This document shows, piece after piece, positions 23,346 through 35,035 of a DNA stretch of 64,000 nt. The stretch is from Neurospora tetraspora (Eukaryota; Ascomycota; Sordariomycetes; Sordariales; Sordariaceae). The notes under the pieces were generated by a model. It was not told the DNA's origin and made no database searches. It saw nothing but the letters and a program-made list of their open reading frames with translations. Made by a program: the position numbers and the translations under genes. The stretch lies in assembly GCF_033439725.1 (NCBI RefSeq), contig NW_026944386.1, forward strand, positions 3,348,001-3,412,000, written 5' to 3'. How positions within the stretch are numbered: the first letter of the stretch is position 1; every line of letters begins with the position of its first letter.

Positions 23346-24740
23346 ATGCCGCCACCAATCCAAGTCGAAGTACGGCGTCGAGCAAGCGAGCTAGGTATAA
23401 CGCCATCATCAGCATCAAACCCGGCAGGACAGCAGCATCCTTGGCCCGGAGTTTACCTTGAGGGTCCCGAGATAGGCATTGACGATCATTGGATGCAATT
23501 TAGAATGCTTGAGGTTCTGAATCCTGTTGGCAGAAGAAGGTCAGAGCCGGGCCGTGGCCGCCGTCCTCGCTCCCGCCCCCGCCCCCGCCCAGCGCATAGA
23601 ACCATCCAAGAACCCGCCTTCCCTCCAGGAGAGCGCATGTCCTATTTTTCCCGACGCAACAGAAGTGTCTGGTCCGGTCTGTCCAGCCGGAGTGTATCAC
23701 TTTCGCCTCCGCCGCCACCGACACGGTCATGGACACCAACGGGGTCACCGATACGGACACCGGCAGGAACGCGGACACGGATGTTAACAGGGATGCAGAG
23801 GCAAATGGATGAGGAACTATTCGGGGCTATACACAGGGCCAGGATCAGGACCACACCCCAAGAACGCTGGTTTGAGGCGTGGAAACACCACAAAAAGAAC
23901 CGCATCCGTTCGAGAGCTGATTACAAATTTCTGATGGAGCAAATTGAACCGCTTACGCAACTGGGCGAGGAACAGGAAAAGCTAGAGTTTGCTATGCAAA
24001 ATTTGTCGAATTCGAGGAGGAAGCAGGGGCTGAGGATTTGGTTCCGCATGTGGGTGGCGTGGGTGCCCAGGAGATCCGCTGCATCAAACGACGAGGAATC
24101 GGAGCACAAGCTGGACGAGATAAGTAGGGAGATGGTGGAGCGGGATAGGGTGTGGCTGAGATGGGAGAAGCAGGCTTGTGCGATTGAAGATGGGGGTGCA
24201 GTTGTTGACCGGGACTTGGAAGAAGAAGAGATCAAAGCCATGCTTGAGAAACAGGAGCTCTGGGCGTATGAGTTGGATAAGTTGGATATTTCAAGCCAGG
24301 TGGCGTGGGAAATGCAGATTAATCACGGTGTTGGTTGGGCTATTTTAGGCCATGATGATGATGGTCATGGTCAGTACCTGGTAGGAGAACCGGGTGATCT
24401 CATTGTGCCGGCGTTCAATGAAGAGGACCTCTTGGAGTTGCCCGAGCTGTGGATTCAAGTGGCTCCTGGTAAAGCTGGACCGGCAAATGAGGATACGCCG
24501 ATGGGAAAAGAGGGAAGGATTGTTACCAGTCACCCACCTTTCTTGCCGATATGCATCGTCTTTGACGGTCTGAGGCTGTATCGCGCAGGGAAACTCTATG
24601 CTGGATACATAGAGTACCGCACTGACGACCTGGAATACGAGAACGCGCCGAGGGCTCGTCTAATACTATGTGTTCACCGACATGGCCGCAAGCTTGGGCA
24701 GGGTAATGGGAGCACATATGGGGAGGAATACGTTCTATGA
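23346..24740 (+). CDS. Arg-rich hypothetical protein
   Basis: Unrecognised 464-residue protein, single exon, starting MPPPIQVEVRRRASELG. Residues about 60-160 are rich in Arg, Pro and Ser/Thr (RGRRPRSRPRPRPAH; PPPPPTRSWTPTGSP). The middle (about 170-320) is charged and probably helical: ERWFEAWKHHKKNR, LTQLGEEQEKLEFA and later REMVERDRVWLRWEKQ suggest coiled coil. The C-terminal 130 residues have mixed globular composition ending LILCVHRHGRKLGQG. No signal peptide or membrane helix. The frame is open further upstream (to 23160) but without ATG, so 23346 is the likely start. Convergent with the DUF4097-like gene. It may be lineage-restricted. Confidence 0.65.
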   Translation: MPPPIQVEVRRRASELGITPSSASNPAGQQHPWPGVYLEGPEIGIDDHWMQFRMLEVLNPVGRRRSEPGRGRRPRSRPRPRPAHRTIQEPAFPPGERMSYFSRRNRSVWSGLSSRSVSLSPPPPPTRSWTPTGSPIRTPAGTRTRMLTGMQRQMDEELFGAIHRARIRTTPQERWFEAWKHHKKNRIRSRADYKFLMEQIEPLTQLGEEQEKLEFAMQNLSNSRRKQGLRIWFRMWVAWVPRRSAASNDEESEHKLDEISREMVERDRVWLRWEKQACAIEDGGAVVDRDLEEEEIKAMLEKQELWAYELDKLDISSQVAWEMQINHGVGWAILGHDDDGHGQYLVGEPGDLIVPAFNEEDLLELPELWIQVAPGKAGPANEDTPMGKEGRIVTSHPPFLPICIVFDGLRLYRAGKLYAGYIEYRTDDLEYENAPRARLILCVHRHGRKLGQGNGSTYGEEYVL

Positions 24741-25296
24741 GCAGTGGTGTTACCAACAAGCGAAGTTCGGTGTGTTCTGCTTCGAAGGTATATTTGTACC
24801 TCAGTATGTATACCCAGCGTAAAATATCTTTTGTTAGCTGTATTGTTTCAGGATATAATACAAGAATTCCGTACCGTTATGTGTGCAATCACTCGAACAT
24901 CGTCCTGTTACATACAAGCGGGCTTCACGAAGACAGCATGAGAAAATCGGAGTGAGATGGCTTATCATAAGATTGACCATATCGAAAACAGAGAGGTTTT
25001 CACCCAAGGTAACAACCACAGGTTATCACATGCCTTCATTATTTGTCGCATTACATGTGCCCGTCCTCATCCAATCATGTGAAATATTTCGAGCTCACAG
25101 ACCCCAAAAACAAACCCCAAGACATCGTGAAACATAGCTTTCGCTCCCAAAAAAAACACAAAGCTACCTAGGCATCAACACCCAGCCCATGCTCGTCGCC
25201 CAGTCCTACACGTCCCCTATACCCACATCCAGAATCCCATTGACATCCAGCCCATCAACCCCTCAACCCCTCAACCTCACCCTACCTACCTTTACT
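24741..25296. other. Convergent intergenic region
   Basis: 3' flanks of two convergent genes. The right half (25200-25330) is strongly C-rich on the + strand with AACCCCTCAACC-type reiterations. No gene seen. Confidence 0.5.
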
Positions 25297-27758
25297 CTAA
25301 CCAACCCTAACCTCCCCACTCCCACTAGTCAACCCCACCCTAACTCTACTTCCCTCCGAGCCCTTCTTGGCGACCAACTCCTTATTGAACCCCGGCCACT
25401 GCTCCCCACTCTTGATAATCTGGACATCCTTCCCAGCAACTGCCAGCTTGCCGCTGAGCGAAGTCATGACGATCTCACCCTCCCAGGAGGAAGGGAGGTA
25501 GAGGTGAAAATCGCCCGAGGTGGAGGTGTGTTGGTTGTAGAGGTTGCGGAAGGCGGGGTTGGGGGTGGTTGCTACTTGGGAAGAGGAAGAAAAGTAGACG
25601 GGGTCAAAAATGGTGATTGTTGTGCTGCCCGAGGTGGACGAGGTCGACACTTCAACCGGATGGTCGTCCTCAGCAGACTTCAATACCGGAAGAAGTCCAA
25701 GTTTGAGCGTGCCGCTGGTTGACTTCACAGTAGCATACGACCGAAAAGCCGCCAGACCATGGACGTTACCACTCGTGGTGTGCACGTCGAGAATATAATC
25801 CCTCTTGGGAACCTGTGGGGGGGTTTTGCCTGTGACACTGACGCCATGCTCGCGGAAGTCGAGGTCGCCGGAGGCGGAACGGATGGAGAGCTCTGCAGAC
25901 TGAGGAGCAGACATGGAGTCCTTGTCCCAGTTGTCGTGGGGTTCAATGCCGACTTTGATGTCGCCTGATGTGGATTTTAAGGTGAGAGAGTCAAACAACG
26001 GCCAGACGCCGTAGATCTGGCCGGAGGTGGTACCCGCTTCGCATTTACGGGGGTGGAAGGTGTAAGAGTCGGGGGAGGTGTCGCGCGGGACCTCCTTGTT
26101 GTTGTTCTTTGAGGCGCCAGAGGAAGCGGAAATGATGTTTCCGACCACAGCGTCGAACCTAGCGAGGGTCTTGACCGTCAGAGACAGGTTATCGAGCAGC
26201 TGGACGCCCAAATGGATGGTGGCGATCTGGAGGTAATTGAGCTCCGCGTCCTCGGGCACCCAGACGGTGGCCTTCACGGTGGCACATAACTTGAGGTTGC
26301 GCTCGCCCGTGTTGAGCCCGTCGGGGGTCTTGATGGTGAGGGCTTGGTCGCTGGGGTTCCAGTGCGTTTCGATTGGGATGCGGTCGTCGTTGACGATGAC
26401 GTCGAGGACGATGGAGGGGTCGGGGGTGTCTTTACCGGAACGGCGGACGATGACTTCGCCTTGGATTTGAACGTACGTGTCGTAGTGGTGCGTGTCACCG
26501 TCGTCGAGACGCTCTTGGTTGATGGTCAGGTGCTTGCTGGAGGAGAAGGAGACGTCGTAGGTCTCGGTTGGACGAGTGATGGTGCGGCCGCCGCGGCAGC
26601 GATAGCGCGAGAACCAGTCGGACTCGTTGTCGACGTCGGGGTATTGCATGACGGGCGGTGTTGATGGGGAAGAACCTCCTCGTCCGTCGCCATGGCCAGG
26701 TCGAGAGGGGGATGATGGGTTGTTGTTGTGGTCGGACTGGGGAAATGGATTAGTCACAAATCAGATGGATCAGGAAAGTGTGATACAAGTATGCGAGACA
26801 TATGCACGTGTTGAATCTCGTCCAATGTGGTACAGCATCCCCCGCATTACTTGAGCAGAGAAAGACATGACAAATGCCAACTTACATTGGATGAAGGGGT
26901 AACAATGCCCAACAGCAGGACCGCAACAATCAATGCCAGGAGAGTCTTCCTGACGGTTTCCCGGGAGGGCAGACGATTCCTCGCTCGCTCAGTCCAAGTA
27001 GGGTTCGTATTCTCCGGCCCATCACCGGGGTTGCCCATGCTTTCTGGGCCACGGTTCAGCAGGCCAGTGGACTCGTCCGGACGACCCATGCTGTCGGTCG
27101 AGGAAGAGGGTGGTGTTGTTGCCTGAGGGAAGGTCTGGTAGGTTGTTGAGGATGCTGCGTGGGAGTTCAAGGGGCTTGTTGGCGAAGCCGACGTCGGCGA
27201 AGGAGTGTAGGCTGGAGGGGCTTCAAAAAGGAATGGTGAAGAGCCTTGACTGGATGTTGATTGATGATGTTGAGGGTAAGCCGCGTAGGGTGAACCAGAC
27301 GTCGGGGGTATATATGGGGATGATGATGAGTCGGCTTGTGATGGGAAGTGCGGGTAGTACGCGGCCTGGTGTGGTTGTGAGTGGGCCGATGGCGTGGCAT
27401 ATGTCGAACTGGAAACGGGAAGAGATGGATAGCCGCCATCTATCCGAGATGACTGATGCGTCGTCTCTCCCTCATCTGCGTCGTAAATGTCTTCGTCGCG
27501 TCCTGACAAGCGAGCCGCCTCTCTCGCCTTGCTATCACCGGTCATTGACGGGTCGAGAGACGGGTCCTCGTCCAAGGGAGGGGGAGAAAATGGAGAGTTG
27601 AATGAAGACTCTGACGTGTTATTAATGAAGTCATCGATAGGCAGAGATACATTTTGGATTTGCCTTTGGTCCTGTTGGGGACCAGCAGCTTCCTCGATGT
27701 CCTCGTCGTTTCCCAGGCCCGGGTACGAGTAAAGGTTGTCTGAATAGGGGTGCGACAT
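25297..27758 (-). CDS. Membrane-anchored DUF4097-like repeat protein
   Basis: Predicted single-pass membrane protein of about 770 residues. Exons 27758-26886 and 26736-25297, with intron 26737-26885 (GTAAGT...CCCCAG), phase 0. The N-terminal 260 residues are Ser/Pro/Tyr/Gln-rich and probably cytosolic. One hydrophobic helix (TLLALIVAVLLLGIV, about residues 271-285) comes just before the splice junction and follows a basic stretch (RARNRLPSRETVRK), which favours a type II orientation with the long C-terminal part outside. That part carries repeated TSG-x-hydrophobic units (TSGQIYGV, STSGDIKVG, SASGDLDF, TTSGNVHG, STSGTLKLG, TSGDFHLYL, LSGKLAVAG, SGSGEVRVG), the pattern of DUF4097/adhesin-type beta-helix domains. 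Function unknown; a cell-surface or vacuolar role is inference. Confidence 0.82.
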
Positions 27759-29517
27759 GATAGCTGAGGACTCTTCGCGTCTTTGAGAGTAGACTCGCTG
27801 TCGATTCTCGGGAGTAACCGTCAAAGATTCCGGCGCCGATTTTCCCTTGCCGCTTCGGTAAGACAGAACAAGACAAAATGAGTAGAGGTTGTTCTTGGTA
27901 GTCGGAGGCTCCGTCAATATCACGGACCACGGGCGGCGTTAAGCTGAAATTACGACGGCATGTAACCTGTCAAGTCATATGTAAGACTCTCTGAATCTGC
28001 GAGGAAAAAAGAAGAAGAACGCGCGTTTGGTAGTATAAAGTTGTGAGTTGTACAAGAAAGAGTTTATCAAAACAAAAAAGATTACGAATCTAAGAAAGGG
28101 CTGAAGGGCGTTGAGGTGAAGGCGAGGAGGTTGTACCGCTATGCCAAAGAGGTATAGCCTCTTCATCCTCAGTCGTAAGCTGCATGCAACTCCAGACAAC
28201 TCCATTGGAACGGTTCAGGTTTAAAGAAACAAATGCGAGCCTCTTAGTGGAAGCTTAAGGCATGGACAGGGGTCGACAAAAGAAAGAGGTTACATTGACG
28301 ATGGAGGGATATCAAGAACTTTGCAGCAAGTTTATGACTCCCCAACGGGAGCTGACGAGTCCTCAGGGCGACTTTTCTGGTTTCCCACCGAACCTCGATT
28401 GTCTTTAACCTGGGAAATTCTCGGCTGTTGGTCGAAGAACATTGGTCTGTCATTGTTGCGTGTTAACGAGCTTCCTAAACGGGATGGTTAAGCCCGAGTG
28501 GGCTGACGATGAACAAAAGTGTGATGCCGAATAAGCGCGGGGTAAAACTCACAAAGGTTGTGATGGTGTCAAGGAGTGCTTGCTCTCTCAACACCCACCC
28601 CCGGTCACTTTGTCGTCGTAAGGCTGGAAGCTTCAAAACAATCGATTGGTGAACAAATGGGATGTGCGTGGCGATGGGCCGTAGTGCAGTATGGATATGG
28701 AATGGCAATAGCTTCGTCAGCCTCCAACTAGACCCTAGCTGAATTACCTACACATGTTAATTCATAGAGAAGAAACACCAAAAGAGGAAATACGACCGTC
28801 AAGATGAGCCGCATATATAGAACGTACATGACGTCGACTTTGTTCCCATGCTACCTATAGCATCTGGACCAACAAATACGGTCCTCCACTTCCCCCTTTT
28901 TTTTGTCCCATCCTCTGATCCTATTCCATCCCATTCCATTCCTATCCAATCCTGCAGCCCTTCGACACCGTCGCCAACGCTATGGTTTGCTTTTAACATG
29001 TTTTTAGGGTTCGCCTTCGTTTCACTTGAAATGACATTACCCCTTTGAGTCTAATGGTATCTCTCGTCCTCTTATGCCAAACGCCAGGGCTATATGTTGG
29101 TAAGGTAGCCAACCTCTCAACGACAAAAAATAAAAATCAACCAATTGCTATGTGTAACGCTTCTCTCCGTCTTTGAAAGCAACGCTCCAAGGCTGAGCAG
29201 CCGCCACGCTGTGTGTACACATCTTTGTGGGTACGGGCTGAATCCCGGCTGGGTATGTCCTCTGCTACGCTCCAGTAACTGCCAGTTAGGAGTGAGGTTG
29301 TGTATCCACAAGCGAGAAGGGAGCGCATTGTAGCTTGGGGGAGATGTAAGCCAAAACATATATAGATGTATGTGAAAGTTGTGAGACTCCCATTAGTGCC
29401 TGTTGGGAGCATTGCTGAGCAGCTGCCACACTGCCATAATCCGCATCGTGGTTCGGAAATGGTGACCGCTCACGGTGTTAAACAACAGGTCGCCAACCCT
29501 GCCCCCAGAGTGTCCGA
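27759..29517. other. Intergenic region between two minus-strand genes
   Basis: About 1.76 kb: promoter and leader of the DUF4097-like gene on the left, 3' flank of the EF-hand carrier on the right. I see no coding signal, RNA gene or element. Confidence 0.45.
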
Positions 29518-32019
29518 TCAGTGCAAGTCAAGAACCGTCTTCATGTTCTCATAGCAGACCCAGGTGATGCTAAGAGCCGGTGCTACTTTGAGCAGATTTG
29601 GGGTCAAGCCCTTGTAAAGACCACGAACGCCCTCGTTACGGACTGTTTTCGTTAAGACATCCACAAAACCGGTGTAGGTTGGTGGGTGCATCGCTGTCCC
29701 CTGAGTTTGGAGCCTTGTTCGGAGGACGTTGAGCGGATACACCACTGTGGCACCTAATGCTCCCGATGATGCTCCGAGAACGCCAAGAGTGACGTTTCCT
29801 GGCGCCGCGTCGTCTTCGTGCACGTCATAGTACTTAGCTTTGGCGAGCCTGTACGATTTTTTGAGAAACTCGAAAGTGCCGATGTCGATGGCACTATAGG
29901 GGAACATGCCGATGAGGCCGAGACCGAGACCTCGATATGCTGCACGAAGACCGCCATCCGCCCACATGTGCTTGGCCGTACGAATGAGGAGGGCATTACC
30001 CTTGGGGCCTCCTTCGACGGTCTCGCACTGCAGGCGGAACTTGAGAGTGTCGATGGGATAAACGCAGAACTGGGCCGTCATACCGCCCATGCCGCCAGCG
30101 ACGAATTTGGACACAGTACTTATTTGTGACGGATCGTCGTGGCCCTCGTAGGCCGCAAGAAACCGTTTTGAGGCTTCATAAGAGCCGAACTAGCCGAGCA
30201 TTAGCACCGAAAGTTTGAGAAGCCTCTCAACAGGCAGGGTCAGGCTATTTACCCGAATGGCAGATTCCGGCATGATCTTGACAACGTTCAACCCGTTTCC
30301 TATGCATCTGTTAGTCCCGAATGCGGCGTGGTTCATAGAATTTCGGTTTCAACTCACCTGCAAAGAAGGTCTTGATTCCACCGGCCCGCCATAGCGTCTT
30401 GATGGCCTCGTAAATGGGGCCACCTGCATTGCGCAGAGCGTTGAGAGGTTGGCCACTCTTGACAGCCTCGACTGCGACGGTGGACTTTGGTTTTGTGTTG
30501 ACAAGGAGGAAGACTTTGAGACGGTCGAGAGGCGCGGTAGCAGTTCGCGACACTCCACCTGAGACGGCACCGGCGAGGAAGTAACCTGCGTCGGGTAGTA
30601 ACTCTGTCAGTCCGCTTTTCACGACCTCCTCATCCTCCAGGCTGATATCGGATTCTTGGCGGAGGTCGTGTTGCTCCGCGCCCTCCATCTGCTTGATAAC
30701 TTGGCCATTGGCCGCCTTGTCTGCTAACACTTGCTCAGGGGTGGCGGCACCGACGGGTGCGAATTTGGACGGCGCCATGCTTGCCCCAGCACGAGGCTCG
30801 GCGATGCCGTCGGGAGAGTGAAATGAAGGTGAGGAGAGTGGTGATTTTGAGTCTGGTGCGGGCGACTGAGAGGTAGGAGTAGTAGTAGCGCCCGGGTTGG
30901 CAATCTTTAAGAGAGAACCAAAAAGAGCGTTGAGAAGGAAGCCAGTCGTACCTAGACCCTCAAGTGGCTCTTCGCTGACGAGGGAGTCGCCCTCTGCATT
31001 GACAGTCACTATGGAGGAGTAAAAGGACAGGGCGGCTTCAAGTGCAGAGGCGTGGTGGTCGTGGTCGTGGGTGGTGGGCATAAACAGGAGAAAGTCCCTT
31101 TTTAATCAGACAGAGAGTTCAGGTCAGCCAACGGGTTCTCAAGGTTCTCTCGTCTCCTCGTGTGACCAAGCAAACACTCGCTCGACCTCCTTCCTTATTC
31201 TCATTCACTCGACTTCCCAAGACCCGGCGATGCGTATAGGGGCAGACAACACTGCAGCAGCCTTTTTAGCACGCGCGCAAAGTCAAAATCACTTTGACTC
31301 GGTCGCTAGCTGGCATTACAGGGTTAAATTGGGCGAGTGGAACTGGTGAAAAGTTGGCGATTCCCTGGCTTCCCCAGCTTCAAGTGGGTCGGTTTGTTTA
31401 CTTGGTGATCCACTTCTTTTCCGTCGTCCTCTTCTTCTTGTTCTCGGGTCTCTTATAAAAGAAAATTGGTGACTTACCGCCACTCGTCGAAGCTGATGTA
31501 GCCATCGTGGTCCATGTCGACCTCGTCGAAGAAGCCCGACAGCCTCTTGTTGGATACGGTCAGGCCGGCTTTCTTGAAAGCGCTGCGCAGCTCGTTCTTG
31601 TCGAGCCGGCCATCCTTGTCGCGATCGATGGATCGGAAGAGCAGCCACAGTTGGCGCTCGGCGGTCTCGACGAAGTCGCGGAACTCTTCGTATTGGATTT
31701 TGCCGTCGCCGCTGGTGTCCACGACTTTGATGATATCTTTGAGCATGTTGTCGGCATTTTTCATGGCTAGAGGAAGACGGGCACTTTGGTGTCAGTATAA
31801 TGGCAATTTCTGAAGATGCGCATATGTAGCGATTCGCATTGGCATTGTTGGCTCACGGTGATCAATCCTCCTCAACCCCTTTTGCAGCCCCTTGAAGTCG
31901 AGCTCGCCATGGCGTTGGGGATCTAGCTTCGTCCATAATTCCTCGACGCGCTTGTCACGCTGGTTCTGCGATTCCTCCATGCCGGCTTCGAGCTCTGCGA
32001 CCACATCGGAAACCTTCAT
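29518..32019 (-). CDS. EF-hand mitochondrial carrier (ATP-Mg/Pi, Sal1/SCaMC type)
   Basis: Calcium-regulated inner-membrane carrier exchanging ATP-Mg for phosphate. Five exons: 32019-31857, 31766-31478, 31097-30358, 30299-30253 and 30189-29518, phases consistent, about 636 residues. The N-terminal domain faces the intermembrane space and has four EF-hand units: a degenerate one (DPQRHGELDFKG) and three canonical loops (DTSGDGKIQYEE, DRDKDGRLDKNE, DMDHDGYISFDE). A Ser/Pro-rich linker of about 150 residues follows, then the carrier domain from about residue 320 with signatures PLDRLK, PIDTLK and PLNVLR. The 380-bp intron between exons 2 and 3 is the longest assigned here; its exact acceptor is the least certain part, though the join EWRDFLLF fits the family. 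I chose the start at MKVSDVV; the frame is open upstream without ATG. Divergent from cyclin C. Confidence 0.9.
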
Positions 32020-33524
32020 TCCCGCTGTCGGGTTTTCATCATCCAACGCGGCATGCGCAGATGGTTGGCGTTGTTTTCGGGAAATTGCGCACGGCGGGGG
32101 AGGGGTCGGCGCGGAGAAGGGACCAGACGACGGGAAGACACAATGCAAGTTCGGCAGCACGATAAGAAGGCAGGTAAGGTACGGCGCAGTGCAATGCGAC
32201 CCCGGAGTGAAGTGCAGCGCAGCGCAGTAGGTGGTTATTTTTCAATTCTTTCCGTTCCTGGGGTATCTGCTATGTGCAGCAGTGCTGGCTCGCAGCTGAG
32301 GGTATCGGGTGGTACGCAGGACCTTGGCTCGGGCGGCCGATAGTCAAGGTCGGGAGTGGTCAGGAATGGCAGAAAACGATAGCGCCCAAGTCTAAAAGGG
32401 TTCTAGTACTGTTTGGTGTAATCGATTGGGTATGACGTAGGGCAGGGAGCAAAAGGTTCAATGACCAAGTCCAATCGATCAAGTGGAAGCAGCAATGACG
32501 GGCGCCCAGTCACTCGCAGTGAGCGGATGCAAAAAGGGACGGGATCTCAAACTTTCAAGGGGAAAACAAAAGTCATTTTCGTTGTTTGAAAAGAGATTGG
32601 AGCCAAGCCACTGATGGGACGGGCGGTGTGTCACTGTCCATCGATCCTTCCCAAGCACTTCATTTTGCACATTGCACCTGCCACTCTCCACAACCTTCAA
32701 TCAAGTCCTCTCTTTTGAAACTCGAGACTTGTTGATCTGTAGCAGACAATGGAGGGGAACTGGTGCGAGTGGCCGAAGTGGTGCGAGTGATAGTGGACTG
32801 TCTGTTATCTTGGCCTTTGTTTTGGATCGGGTAACACAACATCGACAACATTGGATTGTCTCGAGATAACCCAGATTAGCTTGGCCGGAATGCTTTTCAT
32901 AGCCTCGAACACCCGAAACATGTTCAGAAGTGTTAACAAAGTCAAGAGGAGGGTATTCTTGAACTCATTTTGGACTTGGTGTTAACTCGGTCGAGTACAT
33001 ACCTCGGCATTTGGCAGCTTCTTGACTCCACCCATCTGCATCTACTATGTACTTCAAACACTGCAAGCAACAAGACTCCAGCTTCGAGTGTCATTTCTTT
33101 CTCAGCCTACCTGATTCGCCAGCCCTGTCACAGCATGTGGGCCTCCTTTAAAGTGCCTCGACCACGTGCTCGACCTCGGGCCCTTCGAGGTCGGGCAGGT
33201 CAGCTCCATGCAAATCTTATCGCCAATCTTATCAGCTTATCTTATCATTGACACGCTCGCGGTGTCCATCCGATCGCAAGCCATCACGTAATGTTTCTTC
33301 CCGTTCAACATTGAGCAACCCCGAATCGAAGCAGTGAGCTGAAGGCTTTTCGAGGTCTTGGATAGCGGCGCGTCGCAAAATGGTCCGAGACCTCTTCTAT
33401 TACATGTGATTCCACTTCTTCCGACCGTCAAAAACATCTCCTACAGGCCTAGCGGACTTTCATGTCTGCAGCGCCTTGGGAAGGACACAGCTACAAGTAG
33501 ACACACCGAGTCAACACCATCACC
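32020..33524. other. Divergent intergenic region with GATA-site cluster
   Basis: About 1.5 kb between the EF-hand carrier (-) and cyclin C (+). It holds both promoters. There is an E-box-like CACGTG near 33170, directly followed by an inverted repeat (GACCTCGGGCCCTTCGAGGTC), and a cluster of four CTTATC sites (listed separately). Confidence 0.5.
33216..33246 (-). promoter_or_regulatory. Cluster of four GATAAG sites
   Basis: Four CTTATC hexamers (GATAAG on the minus strand) start at 33216, 33228, 33236 and 33241, all within 31 bp and about 280 bp upstream of the cyclin C start. GATAAG is the core bound by fungal GATA zinc-finger factors (nitrogen, light and iron regulators). Which factor, and whether it acts on cyclin C or the divergent carrier, is unknown. 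Confidence 0.5.
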
Positions 33525-34646
33525 ATGGCGGCCAACTACTGGGAATCCACCCAGCGCAAACACTGGCTGTTTACCAAAGATGAGCTCGCCGCTATGCGCG
33601 CAAAGCTAGAGGCGGAAGATCCCAACCTGGTGGCCTCATTCCCTCTCCCGCAACTGCGCCATCTGAACATCTACTTCAACCAACGTTCGTCGTATCTCCC
33701 CATGTCCCCAACCGATAAACAAAGTCGATGAACAAAGTCACCAACATACCATGGTTCTTCTCTAGAAATCAATCGTATCGGCAAGCGCATGCAAATCCGA
33801 CAGCAGGCCTTGGCCACCGCCCAAGTCTACATCAAGCGCTTCTACACCAAAGTCGAGATCCGTCGCACCAATCCCCACCACGTTCTCGTGACCGCCCTAT
33901 ATCTGGCCTGCAAGATGGAGGAATGTCCCCAGCACATTCGGCTTATGGCTAACGAGGCCCGCGGCTTTTGGCCTACCGACTTCCAATCCCAGACAGAAGT
34001 GGCAAGGATAGGAGAGTGCGAGTTCTACCTCATTTCGGAAATGAGCTCGCATCTCATCGTCCATTCGCCCTACCGTACCCTCACCAGCTTACAAGGAGAA
34101 CTTGGTCTGGCACAAGAGGATGTCAATCTTGCCTGGTCCGTCATCAACGACCATTACATGACGGATCTGCCGCTACTCTACCCACCACATGTTATAGCCT
34201 TGACAGCCATTCTCTTGGCTCTGGTGTTGCGTCAGGATCCCAGCGGTCGCCTCCCTGGAACAGCCGCGTCGAACTCGGGACTGGCAGCCGCTTCGGCAGC
34301 GTTGGCTCAGGCACAGGCGCAAGCACAGGCACGCGCTGCCATGATGGCGGGAGGTGGCCAGACTGTGCCCGGTCTCGCCCACCAGTCGTCTTCTTCTGGA
34401 TTGCAGGCTATGCTTCCGCCTCAGTCACCAGCCGGGGAAGGTCCTGCCGAAGGGAACAAGAACCCACGTATGGCAAAGGTTCACCGATTTGCTGCATGGC
34501 TCTCCGACAGTAACATTGACATTGAGGCAATGGTGGACTGCACACAGGAGTTGATCTCCTTCTATGAATGCCATGAGCAATACAATGACAAGAACACTCG
34601 GGAGCAGATCAATAGGTTTGTCAAGGCTCGCGGGCTGGACAAGTAA
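33525..34646 (+). CDS. ssn8: Cyclin C, Mediator CDK8-module cyclin
   Basis: RNA polymerase II holoenzyme cyclin-like subunit, partner of the Cdk8/Ssn3 kinase in the Mediator kinase module. Exons 33525-33684 and 33766-34646, 346 residues. It opens MAANYWESTQRKHWLFTK, the typical start of fungal Ssn8. The junction gives YFNQQINRIGKRMQIRQQAL, then the cyclin box with LATAQVYIKRFY, ALYLACKMEE and ECEFYLI. A Gln/Ala-rich insertion (AQAQAQAQARAAMMAGG) and a Ser/Pro loop interrupt the second cyclin fold before the conserved KVHRFAAWLSDSNIDIEAM and EQINRFVKARG end. The intron donor is GTTCGT, not the usual GTRNGY. Assignment is firm. Confidence 0.95.
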
Positions 34647-35035
34647 AGTATTTGTTCTGGCATCATGGACCGAACTTCTCTTATTCGATGAATGCCTGGC
34701 GAATTGCTAGACAGCGGCATTGCGACTACACAACGGAAACCGCTTCTTACTATCAGACTTAGACTGGTATGACCCCTAATCCCGTCTTCTGTTCTTCTTT
34801 TCTGTGGGGGACACTGTCAATTATTGTGAATATTATGGGTTCTGAAGCTGATAGGTGTACGCATCTCTCTCAAGAGCAATAGTGACATTCTGATATTGAC
34901 CGTACAAGTATTGATAATCAAAGCTTTACGTTTTAAACAAACGGCGGACAAGTGTAATACAGTCAAAGAAGGATGTCCCTCACCGTCGAAATGACCAAAC
35001 AAACTCTTACCTTCACCCTGGCTTTTCCATCAAAA
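34647..35035. other. Convergent intergenic region
   Basis: 3' flanks of cyclin C (+) and of the TauD-type gene (-). A/T-rich, no gene or repeat seen. Confidence 0.5.
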
